Part shown: positions 16,575 through 24,904 of the stretch, piece by piece | How positions within the stretch are numbered: position 1 is the first letter of the stretch | How the letters are laid out: the number at the start of each line of letters is the position of its first letter | Assembly: GCF_001536285.1 (NCBI RefSeq) | Contig: NZ_FAOZ01000008.1 | Location: 213,118 to 277,117 of the forward strand | Direction: 5' to 3' | Length of the DNA stretch: 64,000 bases | DNA from: Parafrankia irregularis | Lineage (GTDB): Bacteria; Actinomycetota; Actinomycetes; Frankiales; Frankiaceae | Program-made: the position numbers and the translations under genes | The notes under the pieces: generated by a model | Seen by the model: the letters and a program-made list of their open reading frames with translations, nothing else | Told to the model about the DNA's origin: nothing | The model's database searches: none

Positions 16575-18437
16575 CTACGGGCCGCGGCGCCTCGCCTCGG
16601 CGCCGCGCAGCGCCGTCCGGAACAGCGGCCCGACGACCTGGCTCAGCTGGTCCGACCGCGGGATCGACCCGTGCGCCGCCGCCCCGAAGACCTCCCGCAG
16701 TGCGGCGGCGTCCGTGCTCGTGCCGACGCTCAGGCAGACGGCGCCTACGCCACGCCGTCGGGCCTGCGCGAGCGCCCGTCTGGCGTCGGCCTCGCCGTAC
16801 GAACGCTCGTAGCCGTGGTCATAGGCGAGACCGTCGGACAGCACGACGAGCAGCCGCCGAGACGTGCCACCGTGATCGGACAGCACCGACACGCCGTGGC
16901 GGATCGCCGCGCCGAGCCGCGTGTAGCCGCCGGGCACCAGGCCACCGAGGCGACGCAGCGCCACGGTGCCGAGCCTGTCGTCGAACCGCTTGACCGGTTC
17001 AAGGTGGACGGCCGACCTTCCCTGGGAACGGAACGCGTAGAGCGCCACGCGGTCCCCCAGGTCGTGCAGCGCGGTCACGAGAGCCGCGGCCGCGGTGCGC
17101 TGGTGCTCGTGCACCGTCCCGCCGGAGACGGCCGGCTCGGCGACCGAACCCGAGCAGTCGAGCAGGACGAGCACCGACAGATCGCGGCGACGGCGCAGCC
17201 GGTCGACGTAGACGGCCTCGTCGCATGCCAGACCGGCGAGCGTCGTGACCCGCGCCTCGACCAGCGCGTCGACGTCGAGGTCGTCGCCCTGCCGCTGACG
17301 GGGGCTGCGGTCCAGCCCGACGCCGAGGCGCGCGAGTGGTCGGCGCAGCGCGTGCCCGGCAGGCAAGGCGACCGGCGCCCGGCCGAGAGGCGACATGACC
17401 TCCCGCACCGTGCACCAGTCCGGACGGTAGCGACCCGCGTGGACGTCCCACTCGGGATACCTCCACCCCTGGCCGCGGGCCTCAGGCATGCCGACCACCG
17501 GATCCGGGCTCGCGCTCCCGATCGTCACCGTGCGCCCGGCACGGATGCCGGCCCGCGACCGGTGCGTCACCGGGTCCGCGCCCGTCGGTCCATCGCCGCC
17601 GGATGACCGTGCCGCCGCGAACATCCGCGCGAGCAGACGACCGACAGCTCCCCCACCGCCGACCGGGCTCGCGAGGAGATCCAGGACCACGGAGGGGCCG
17701 TCCTCCCCGGGCAGCTCGGCGAGATCGCGACGACTTCCCGTTCGCCGCGCGGCGATGCCCTGAACGGACGCGGCGGGCACGGCGGACCCGGCGCGTGCCC
17801 GCGCCGCGAGCAGGCGCCGGGCGTCGATCGTGCCGAAGCTCTTCGGCGGGTCGCCTGTCGCCAACCCGCTGCGCGCGGCGGCCAGGGAGCCGGCGGCCGA
17901 ACCGGCAAGCGCGGCGACGTCCCGGTCGATGAGCGACCGCAGACCGGGCGGAAGGAGATCCTCGTTCGCCGCGAGCGCACGATGGCCCTCGACGAGCAGG
18001 TAACGCCGCGCGAGAGCCGAACGCCGCGACAGCTCGCGCAGCAGGCCCGGTTCCAGACTTCCGCTGGCCAGCAGCGAGGCCTGCACGGCGAGCGTCTCCA
18101 GCTGGCGGCGCCTGCCCGCGGCGGGGTCCACGAAGACCGTGACACCGTCGGTCCAGGCAGGCTCGTCACCGTCGGCCGCCGCGACCCGCACGGCGCGGCC
18201 GGCCATGGCTGACGCCAACAGGCTCAGACCGCCCAGGCCCTCGTCGTCCACGCCGTCAACGCCTGACAGCGCGCGGGGCGGCAGAGCTCGCCAGCCCAAC
18301 GGATATGCCCCTTTCGGGACGGACGCGGGCAAGCGCGGCCAGGCCACGGGCCGTACGTCGTCCACGCTGGCGCCCCGATTGTTCGGGAGCCTCGAGGGCC
18401 GCGCTGACGTCGACTGACACGGCCGACCTCCATCCAC
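16575..18437 (-). CDS. NorD/CbbO-like VWA-domain protein
   Basis: A protein of about 620 residues whose C-terminal third is a von Willebrand factor A domain. The metal-ion-dependent adhesion motif LLDCSGS lies near residue 425, and downstream pieces include the MIDAS-supporting Thr (GGYTRLGAAIRHG) and LLVVLSDGLAYDHGYE. The N-terminal two thirds are Ala/Arg-rich helices as in NorD. With the AAA+ partner downstream it would form an activation complex. The ATG at 18437 gives a 25-base leader from the predicted promoter but has a weak ribosome site; a GTG at 18365 is the alternative start. The N-terminal 25 residues are therefore uncertain. Confidence 0.82.
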   Translation of the reverse strand: MDGGRPCQSTSARPSRLPNNRGASVDDVRPVAWPRLPASVPKGAYPLGWRALPPRALSGVDGVDDEGLGGLSLLASAMAGRAVRVAAADGDEPAWTDGVTVFVDPAAGRRRQLETLAVQASLLASGSLEPGLLRELSRRSALARRYLLVEGHRALAANEDLLPPGLRSLIDRDVAALAGSAAGSLAAARSGLATGDPPKSFGTIDARRLLAARARAGSAVPAASVQGIAARRTGSRRDLAELPGEDGPSVVLDLLASPVGGGGAVGRLLARMFAAARSSGGDGPTGADPVTHRSRAGIRAGRTVTIGSASPDPVVGMPEARGQGWRYPEWDVHAGRYRPDWCTVREVMSPLGRAPVALPAGHALRRPLARLGVGLDRSPRQRQGDDLDVDALVEARVTTLAGLACDEAVYVDRLRRRRDLSVLVLLDCSGSVAEPAVSGGTVHEHQRTAAAALVTALHDLGDRVALYAFRSQGRSAVHLEPVKRFDDRLGTVALRRLGGLVPGGYTRLGAAIRHGVSVLSDHGGTSRRLLVVLSDGLAYDHGYERSYGEADARRALAQARRRGVGAVCLSVGTSTDAAALREVFGAAAHGSIPRSDQLSQVVGPLFRTALRGAEARRRGP

Positions 18438-18451
18438 CCATCAAGGTCATA

Positions 18452-18497
18452 CCTAACCTTTGTTCCGTACGGTAGGGCTCGATCTCCGCACCGTCAA
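18452..18497 (-). promoter_or_regulatory. Promoter with overlapping palindrome for the NorD/NorQ-like pair
   Basis: On the minus strand TTGACG (18497-18492) and TACCGT (18474-18469) are separated by exactly 17 bp, a good sigma-70-type promoter, placing the transcript start near 18462. An imperfect inverted repeat (CCTAACC ... CGGTAGG, 18452-18476) with a TTTGTTCCG core covers the -10 box and the start point. This is the position expected for a repressor site. The promoter fit is seen in sequence; repression is inferred. Confidence 0.6.
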
Positions 18498-18968
18498 CCC
18501 GCTCGAACCACCTTGCGCATATGGGGTGCCGGCATTCGACCGCTGCCGTTGACCTGCGTGTTCAGCCACCGACGATGCCCGCGCTCGATTGCGTCACGGG
18601 CGCGCCGCCGGGCTCCAGCTCCGATTCCGGCTTCGGCCCCGGCGGCGCCGGAACCCGACCGCGCGCACATCCGGCCCTCAGCTCGGTTCGGCGACCCTGG
18701 CGTCGACGGTCGTGACCGAAACGGTCAGGGGTCGGAACGTTTGATTTTTGCCGTAGAGGCCGGAGGCACCCTGACGCATCAGGGGCTCAATACCGTCAAA
18801 ATCCGACAAGAGGCCCCTGACCTGCAGATCTGGTCCGCCGAGGGGCAGCACGAATCAATACTGCAAATTACCCTTAACGGTAGTATCGTGCCTTCGGGAT
18901 GACGGAGTCGCCCGACGGGGGCCGTTGACGCGAAGCAGGAAATACCCGATTTTGGCGGCGGGGGAGCT
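18498..18968. other. Intergenic region before the acyltransferase gene
   Basis: No convincing gene. The last 240 bp are clearly AT-richer than the surroundings. They contain TAGTAT (18881-18886), a possible -10 for the acyltransferase gene without a good -35. There is also a widely spaced inverted repeat, TCAGGGGC (18779-18786) with GCCCCTGA (18813-18820). A 129-codon open frame on the plus strand has no ribosome site and low-complexity composition, so it is not called. Confidence 0.4.
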
Positions 18969-20267
18969 GTGCGAGATCGAAAGGTGCCGGCACCAGCCGA
19001 GCACTACCACCACATGGACGCGCTGCGCGCCAGCTTTATGCTGCTCGGCGTCTTCGTCCATGCGTCGTCACTCGGGCACGACCCGATTTTCAACGGGATT
19101 GCGCATGCCTCCGCCCTCTTCCGGATGGAGGACTTCTTCCTCATCTCCGGGTTCCTCTCCGCGATGCTGGTGGGAAAGTACGGGCCGGGCCGCACCGTAC
19201 GCCGCCGCCTTGCCAGCGTGGGAATCCCACTGCTGTGCGCGGGGCTGCTGCTCAACCCGGCCGCCATCTGGCTGAGCTACAACTTCCACAACGATCCGGA
19301 CGTCTCGTTCCTGGACTATCTCCACGGGCGGACCATCGCCGACCCGGTGGGCGAGCTGCGCTGGCACCTGCACCTGTGGTTCCTGGTCGTGCTTCTTCCC
19401 TACGCGCTGATCACGCCCGCCGCGGTGTCCCTACTGACCCGCCTGGCCCCGCACTCCCTCTTCCGGCGGGCGACAACCGGGCGTTTGCGGACCATGACCA
19501 CGATCACCCTCCTGACTCTGTCGGGAGTCGTCGTCGTTCGTGGTACGCACAAGGCACTGCTGGACCCGGTCTTCGCCGGGACGCTCCTCGACTACCCGGC
19601 CGAGCAGACGATGGAGTACCTCCCGTTCTTCCTCCTCGGCATGCTGCTGTACCTGGAGCGGGATCGGGTTCTGCCGTCCTTCCAGCGCCCCGCGCCGGTG
19701 CTGCTCGCCGTGTCCGCGTCAGGTCTGCTGGCGGGTTCGCGGGGATGGATCGGCGTGCTGGCCTCCAACAACGGCAGGCTGCTCTGCGAGACGGTGTTCA
19801 CGGTCGCGCTCACCGCCACGTTCTTCGCGCTGGCCGGCCGGTTCATCAACGGGCCGCGGCCCGTCGTCAGGTACCTGGCGGACGCGTCCTACACGGTCTA
19901 TCTGTTCCACTACTTCTGGATCTATGTGATCGCGACTCTGCTGGGGTTCGACTCCGGGGCCAGGTGGCCGCAGATGCTCCTGGTGGCCTTCCTGACGTTC
20001 GGCGTGACGTTCGCGATTCATCATTTCGTCATCCTGCGCTCGCGGGTCCTACGCGGAGTCTTCAACGGGAAGTTTCCGATCAGAACGCGCTCGTCTCGGC
20101 GGGCGGCCGGCGTCCACCAGCCCGCCGCCGCGACCGTCGCCCCCGATCCCTCGTACATGTCCGGAGCGCCCACGCTCCCGCTGCGCAGAGTGACCGCAGG
20201 ATCCGGTGGCCCCGCGTTCCCCACCGTGACCGATGCGCCCACAATGCCGCTGCGGATCGATATCTGA
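18969..20267 (+). CDS. Membrane acyltransferase, acyltransferase-3 / MdoC-like
   Basis: A 432-residue integral membrane protein with about ten hydrophobic helices. It opens with HYHHMDALRASFMLLGVFVH, the acyltransferase-3 signature carrying a conserved His at the end of helix 1. The conserved segment DFFLISGFLSAMLVG follows. Members transfer acyl (often acetyl or succinyl) groups to sugars, glucans, antibiotics or lipids at the membrane. The GTG start has GGGGGAG directly upstream. After the last helix there is a soluble tail of about 65 residues with two similar short motifs (APTLPLRR and APTMPLRI), which is unusual for the family. It precedes the cysteine-repeat surface protein in the same direction, so it may modify the envelope. 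Confidence 0.88.
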   Translation: MRDRKVPAPAEHYHHMDALRASFMLLGVFVHASSLGHDPIFNGIAHASALFRMEDFFLISGFLSAMLVGKYGPGRTVRRRLASVGIPLLCAGLLLNPAAIWLSYNFHNDPDVSFLDYLHGRTIADPVGELRWHLHLWFLVVLLPYALITPAAVSLLTRLAPHSLFRRATTGRLRTMTTITLLTLSGVVVVRGTHKALLDPVFAGTLLDYPAEQTMEYLPFFLLGMLLYLERDRVLPSFQRPAPVLLAVSASGLLAGSRGWIGVLASNNGRLLCETVFTVALTATFFALAGRFINGPRPVVRYLADASYTVYLFHYFWIYVIATLLGFDSGARWPQMLLVAFLTFGVTFAIHHFVILRSRVLRGVFNGKFPIRTRSSRRAAGVHQPAAATVAPDPSYMSGAPTLPLRRVTAGSGGPAFPTVTDAPTMPLRIDI

Positions 20268-20794
20268 CCCATCAGGAAAAGATCATCCTCCCGGGCGCAG
20301 AACGCCGGTCCCGGGCGGCGGCGTCGGCGCGGGCCGCGGTCCGGCGCCGGGGTCTGACACAGACATCGTCGCCGCCGGGCACCTCCCTCCACACGAAACC
20401 TGCATGCGGGTATGCGGACCGTACGAATCACCCACGCATCGGGACGGCAGCACGGCGACCGCAGGACACAAAGCCGACTCGACGGATTATCGCGGAATGG
20501 GCACTTCCCGCCGAGTTGCAGTAAGATCCGCCAAGGGGATTCCGCTGGCTGCGCACCGCCCCAAAGAGGGGTCGACGGTCCCTGCACGCACAGCAGAGCA
20601 GAGCAGTTTAACGAAATACATGTAGTATTCGAAGATCCCCCGGTGTTCGATTCTCACCATAGAGACACGGTGAAGACCACGCCATTTACCGGCGAGGATC
20701 AGTCTGCGCACGGCTGGCTCGTCTCTGATACTTGCACCCGTGCCGCTACCCGACCCGGGCCACGGCGTGACGTGCATGGGGGTAGCCACCGGAT
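20268..20794. other. Intergenic region before the cysteine-repeat protein gene
   Basis: A 527-bp gap without a supported gene. An AT-rich patch near 20608-20640 contains ATAC-ATGTA-GTAT, a small inverted repeat, and lies about 160 bp upstream of the next start, so it may hold the promoter. No hairpin terminator was found behind the acyltransferase gene. Confidence 0.35.
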
Positions 20795-23236
20795 ATGCGT
20801 CCAGGCACTCGGCAATGGCGGCTGGAACGGGTCCGCGTCAGATCTCTCGCGCTGGACTTGGTGGCGCTGGTCTCGGTGGCGCTGGTCGCGCTCACGTTCG
20901 TCGCCGTTATCGCGAACACCACTACGGCCGACCACGGCACTGCTCGCCCGGCCGGCACCTCGAACCCGGGATCCCTGGCAGGACCACCAGTTCCGGCGGG
21001 CACAGCGATGGGCGTGCGGCCGGCGACGCTCATCCTCCCGCTGAGCGGGAGCACCCCCCAGTCCGCGAGTGTCCCCCGGACGGAGAGCGCCGGGCGCTGC
21101 CCGCCTCACACCAGTCTCGCCAGTGCCTCCGGGCAGTGTGTCGCTGCGCCCGAGGTCTCCTGCGTCGCCGCGGCCGGTGCGCGGGACGGGGCCTGCACCG
21201 AGCCGGCCACGGCGAGCTGCCCCGGCGGCTGGGCCCGCGAGGGTGAGATCTGCACCCGCCCCGCCGACCTCGTGTGCAGTGACGGTGGGCCACCGGCCGA
21301 CGGCCAGTGCGTCACCGCCACGACGTGGACCTGCGCGCCCGGCTGGACCCTCGACGATGCCACCTGCCGGGCCCGTGCGACGCCGACCTGCCCGGCGGAG
21401 TGGACCATGGACGGTGGGACCTGCGTCGCCGACACCGTGTGGACGTGCCCCGGCGGCGGGACCCTCAACGGGCGGACCTGCGTCGCACCCGTGCGGTACG
21501 TCTGCGACGACGGCGTTCCGGCGCAGGGGCAGTCCTGTGACCGGCCCGCGGCCACGTGCGGCACCAACTGGCGGCTCGTCGGGAACCAGTGCGTCAACGA
21601 GGCGGAGCGCTGTACCGGGGTGTCGGAGGTGGACGGCTGTTCGTTCCCCGTCTGCTCAGCGCCGTCGTCGCGGTTCGACGGGGTGGGCACATGTGTCGCC
21701 GAAGCGCGGCCGGAATGCCGCGAGGACTGGCCGCCCTCCTCGCAACCGCCCGGCTGCCTGTCCGACGCCACGCCGACCTGCCCCGGCGGCATCGTCCCGG
21801 ACGGGGCCGGCCGCTGCGTGACGAGCACGCAACAGGTCTGCCGAGGCATGACCGACGTCGGTCCGGACGAGACGGGCCAGTGCACCGCCAGAGCGAAGCC
21901 CACCTGCGCTGGGAACATCGAGCCCGAGGAGGACACCGGGCGGTGTGTCGCGCCGCCGATCGAGACCTGCGCCTCGGGCCAGCCGACCGGTGGCGACGGC
22001 CCCAGGCGCTGCACCCGGCCGGTGAGCTGGACCTGCGCGGACGGGGCATCGCCCGACGCGGCCCACATCTGCTCGTCGACCCGTATCCTGCGCTGCCCGG
22101 CCGGCACCTCCCTCGATGGCGAAATGTGTGTGGGCCCGGCCTGCCCGGCCGGCACCCTGCTCGCGGGGACCCGTGAATGCGTCCCGCCGGTGGCGCGATG
22201 CCCGTCGGGCACGACGCGGGACGGGGCCGGGCTGTGCCACAGCGCCCCACCCGGCTGTCCCGAGGGCTACACCGCGACCTCGTCCGGGGTGTGCGCACAG
22301 CTAGTGCCAGCGTGCCCTCCCGGCACAACACGGACCGCCCGGGGCCTGTGCCGCCTGCCGGATCCCAGGCCACCGCGCGGCGTGGAGAACGCACACTCGC
22401 GAAGCCCTGCGGCCAGCCCCGGTACCAGCGCAGGCAGCGAGGCCGAGCCATCGCCAACCGTCGTCAGCCAGGAGTGGCCCGCCGCACGCGCAGCGCTGGT
22501 GGGGGCGACGGTGCTGACCGTCGGGCTGTTGACGTCAGGCGGTGGAGTCCTGCTGTGGAGGCGGCGGCCAGGATCGACGGCGGTTCCCGACGATCAGTGG
22601 GCCGGCGCCGTCTCTCCCAACCTCCCGCCCATCGCGCCGGTTTCGCCGCGGCCGCCATCCTCCGCGCCGCGTCCGGCCGATTCCGATGAGCCTGACAAGC
22701 CTGACGAGCCAACACCGTTCCCGAACCAGCTGCTTTCCGCGCCAGGCCGGAGTCGATCCGGGGCCGGCCTGTTCGCGACATCACCATTCGACGGCGATCG
22801 AGAGCGCCGGCAGGTACGTCTGGAAATCCGTACCCGCGTCCCGCGATCCTCGGTGCGGGAACGAACACCCGCGTTCGAACCTCCCAGGCTGCTGCTCCGG
22901 CCCGACCGCACGGTGACGAGCTCCGCGCCGCGGACAGCCCACCCACCGGCTCGGGTCGTTGCCAGTCGGCCGCGCGTGGCCCGAGATGACCTCGTCCTGC
23001 TGGCATCGCATCCAGTCCTTGTGGGGGCCGGCGCGACGTCCTCGGGAACCCGCGGCGAACCCGTCGCCATCTGCCTGCGGCAGACGGTGACGACCATCAG
23101 CGACGCCGTCACTGGCGCCGTGGACGCGACGTCGCTGGAGGAACGCCGGCTACCGAGCGTCCTTCTACGGATCTTCACCGTTGCACCCCCGCCCCTCGAA
23201 GGAGAAGCTGCATGCCTGCCACCGATCCGGACCTGA
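20795..23236 (+). CDS. Surface-anchored cysteine-repeat protein of unknown function
   Basis: An 813-residue protein with four parts. Residues 1-16 are basic and 17-41 form a hydrophobic signal or anchor. Residues about 101-525 are an array of roughly twenty short units of the form C-P-x-G-(5-8)-G-x-C (for example CAPGWTLDDATC, CPAEWTMDGGTC, CPAGTSLDGEMC), giving more than forty cysteines. A second hydrophobic helix spans about 566-588 (AALVGATVLTVGLLTSG), followed by RRR. Residues 590-813 are Pro/Arg-rich and probably cytoplasmic. Paired cysteines at regular spacing suggest a disulfide-stacked rod outside the cell. The organisation recalls cysteine-rich wall proteins of protists more than known actinobacterial families, and I do not recognise it. 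The next gene overlaps its 3' end by 25 bp. Confidence 0.75.
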   Translation: MRPGTRQWRLERVRVRSLALDLVALVSVALVALTFVAVIANTTTADHGTARPAGTSNPGSLAGPPVPAGTAMGVRPATLILPLSGSTPQSASVPRTESAGRCPPHTSLASASGQCVAAPEVSCVAAAGARDGACTEPATASCPGGWAREGEICTRPADLVCSDGGPPADGQCVTATTWTCAPGWTLDDATCRARATPTCPAEWTMDGGTCVADTVWTCPGGGTLNGRTCVAPVRYVCDDGVPAQGQSCDRPAATCGTNWRLVGNQCVNEAERCTGVSEVDGCSFPVCSAPSSRFDGVGTCVAEARPECREDWPPSSQPPGCLSDATPTCPGGIVPDGAGRCVTSTQQVCRGMTDVGPDETGQCTARAKPTCAGNIEPEEDTGRCVAPPIETCASGQPTGGDGPRRCTRPVSWTCADGASPDAAHICSSTRILRCPAGTSLDGEMCVGPACPAGTLLAGTRECVPPVARCPSGTTRDGAGLCHSAPPGCPEGYTATSSGVCAQLVPACPPGTTRTARGLCRLPDPRPPRGVENAHSRSPAASPGTSAGSEAEPSPTVVSQEWPAARAALVGATVLTVGLLTSGGGVLLWRRRPGSTAVPDDQWAGAVSPNLPPIAPVSPRPPSSAPRPADSDEPDKPDEPTPFPNQLLSAPGRSRSGAGLFATSPFDGDRERRQVRLEIRTRVPRSSVRERTPAFEPPRLLLRPDRTVTSSAPRTAHPPARVVASRPRVARDDLVLLASHPVLVGAGATSSGTRGEPVAICLRQTVTTISDAVTGAVDATSLEERRLPSVLLRIFTVAPPPLEGEAACLPPIRT

Positions 23237-24045
23237 CGTCCTCCCCGGATCACTCCACGGCCCGAAGGCCGGGTCCTCCTCCGGGGTCCCCGGTGACGCG
23301 TCCGGACTCCCCCGACCAGATCGCCGGTGACCCTGCGGGCCCGGGCGGGGAAACCGGGTCGGCAGGGGAAACCGGGTCGGCGGCGGACGCGGCGAGTCCC
23401 CTGCTCACCAGCGCCGGATCTCTGCTGTTCCAGGCCGACGACGCCGTCCCCGAACTCCACGACCTGCTGACCGAGCAGCTCCCCGAGGTCTGGACCCGCC
23501 TGACCCAGACCGGGATCGGGCTCGACCTGGTGGCTCAGGTGACCGGTGAGCTGGCCGCCGAGATTGTCGGCCTCGTCCAGATCGACATCGTCGGCGCCGC
23601 GCTGCGCGCCTGGGCGGGATCCCAGAGCGCGCGGACAGCGGCCCGCGCATCCGCTGGCCCGCCGCCGAGCACTCAGACGCTGGTCCTCGGGCCGCACACG
23701 CTGACCTCCGTGCTTGAGCGGTCGATCGAGATCCTGGTCGGCGATATCCAGGTCGCAAGCATCCCCATCAGCCTGGAGCTGAGCGTCGATGCGTCACATG
23801 CGAGCGTGACCGCGCAGGCCGGCCGACTGGTCCGGCTACGTCCAGGTCCGGCCGAGATCGCACTCACCCTGTCCGTGGCGTCGCGGGTGGTGCGCACGGC
23901 GCGCGGCGCCCTCCCGCTGCCGGCGTCCATCCCGCTGGGCCGCTGGGCGCCACTCGACGAGAACCCGCTCCCGGACCGTGGCAGCGACACCGCCCCGCCC
24001 GAACCCGCTGGGGCTCCGGGGAGGCTGCCGCGCCAGCGCGTCTGA
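23212..24045 (+). CDS. Unknown protein coupled to the cysteine-repeat protein
   Basis: A 277-residue protein with no recognised family. The ATG has an excellent GAAGGAGAAGCTGC ribosome site placed inside the end of the previous gene, so the two are translationally coupled. The first 60 residues are Pro/Gly/Ser-rich and contain a tandem repeat (GETGSAGETGSA). Residues about 65-140 are helical and amphipathic (LLTEQLPEVWTRLTQTGIG). From about 150 the sequence becomes strand-rich (LVLGPHTLTSVLERSIEILV, ELSVDASHASVTAQAGRLVR). There is no signal peptide or membrane helix, so it is probably a cytoplasmic partner of the preceding protein's C-terminal tail. Confidence 0.7.
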   Translation: MPATDPDLTSSPDHSTARRPGPPPGSPVTRPDSPDQIAGDPAGPGGETGSAGETGSAADAASPLLTSAGSLLFQADDAVPELHDLLTEQLPEVWTRLTQTGIGLDLVAQVTGELAAEIVGLVQIDIVGAALRAWAGSQSARTAARASAGPPPSTQTLVLGPHTLTSVLERSIEILVGDIQVASIPISLELSVDASHASVTAQAGRLVRLRPGPAEIALTLSVASRVVRTARGALPLPASIPLGRWAPLDENPLPDRGSDTAPPEPAGAPGRLPRQRV

Positions 24046-24448
24046 GGCCGTCGCTCACGCCAGCACCACCGCGGGTCGGGCGTGGCTGTCGGCGCGCGGG
24101 CGGTCTGCCGCCGGCGCGTCAGGCCGGATCGACGGCTGTCGTGGGGCCAGCTGATGTCAAGGGGCCAGATCGACTGTCAGAAGGCCGGATCGACGCGGAT
24201 ATCGGGATCGCCGTCCGGCAGTACTACAACTGTTCCGTCGCCGCGTTGCCAGCCGGCGGGCAGCAGAAACCACCGTCCCGCATTGCGCTCCGGTGACTCC
24301 GCGGGGGGCGGGGATGCAGGGGCGGTCGGCGGGTCCGGGCTCCACCCCAGGTGACCGGTGGCCTCGCACCGGTCCGGTATAGCCCGAGCATTGCGTTCGC
24401 CTCCTCGCATCTGTTGGGATGTAGACGACATCGAGGTAGGAGGCGCCT
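24046..24448. other. Intergenic region with short gccggatcgac repeats
   Basis: A 403-bp gap. Between 24122 and 24195 three imperfect copies of a GCCGGATCGAC-like unit occur, one reading GCCAGATCGAC. On the minus strand an open frame ends near 24177 and includes an ordered-looking stretch, WFLLPAGWQRGDGTVVVLPD. It has no clear start and might be a decayed gene. A strong GTAGGAGG ribosome site for the next gene ends the gap. Confidence 0.3.
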
Positions 24449-24904
24449 GTGAACGAGCAAAACGGCGGTTCGGCGGAGGACCTCGCGACATACTTTCTTT
24501 CCGCGGAGGGTCTGCGCGGTGTCGAGGTAACACCGCACAGCCACGGAACCGGAACGTCGACGAGCGTGCGCGACTTCGAATACAAGGGTCATCAGGCGAG
24601 GATCGAGACCACCTACCGCATCACAATCGACGGAAAACCCCTCGTCGGCCATGTCGAGGCGCTCCCCTCGGGGGAGGTTCACTACCACCGGTTCCCGCAG
24701 TACGCACCGAACTCCGCCGTCGACGTGGTGAAAACCATCATCGACACAAGTCTCTGGGAGAAGCCGGCCGTCCCTGACGAGCTGGCGGCCGAGCACGGGC
24801 CCGAGCAGCCAGAACACGAACATCACGGGCACACCGAACACGGACCTCACGGGCACACCGAAAGTGCCCATGGAGATCGGCGTGCGGACGGAGGCCACCG
24901 GTGA
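24449..24904 (+). CDS. MelC1-like tyrosinase caddy with a C-terminal histidine tail, no signal peptide
   Basis: A 151-residue protein. Residues 41-100 follow the MelC1 (tyrosinase cofactor or caddy) pattern: FEYKGHQARIE, then YRITIDGKPLVGHVEALPSG, HYHRFPQYAP and a helix AVDVVKTIID. In Streptomyces, MelC1 is secreted, binds apo-tyrosinase and delivers copper. Here the His-rich part is at the C-terminus (about ten His between residues 116 and 150, for example HEHHGHTEHGPHGH) and no export signal is seen. The GTG start has AGGAGG upstream. Its TGA overlaps the GTG of the tyrosinase gene by 4 bp, ensuring co-production. The assignment rests on pattern and context, not on an alignment. Confidence 0.7.
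   Translation: MNEQNGGSAEDLATYFLSAEGLRGVEVTPHSHGTGTSTSVRDFEYKGHQARIETTYRITIDGKPLVGHVEALPSGEVHYHRFPQYAPNSAVDVVKTIIDTSLWEKPAVPDELAAEHGPEQPEHEHHGHTEHGPHGHTESAHGDRRADGGHR

Noticed and set aside
18513-18902. 129-codon plus-strand frame before the acyltransferase
   Set aside because: No ribosome site, irregular composition, and it spans the divergent promoter region.
24224-24898. 224-codon minus-strand frame over the caddy gene
   Set aside because: Antisense shadow of the GC-rich caddy gene. Codon-position bias and the ribosome site favour the plus strand.
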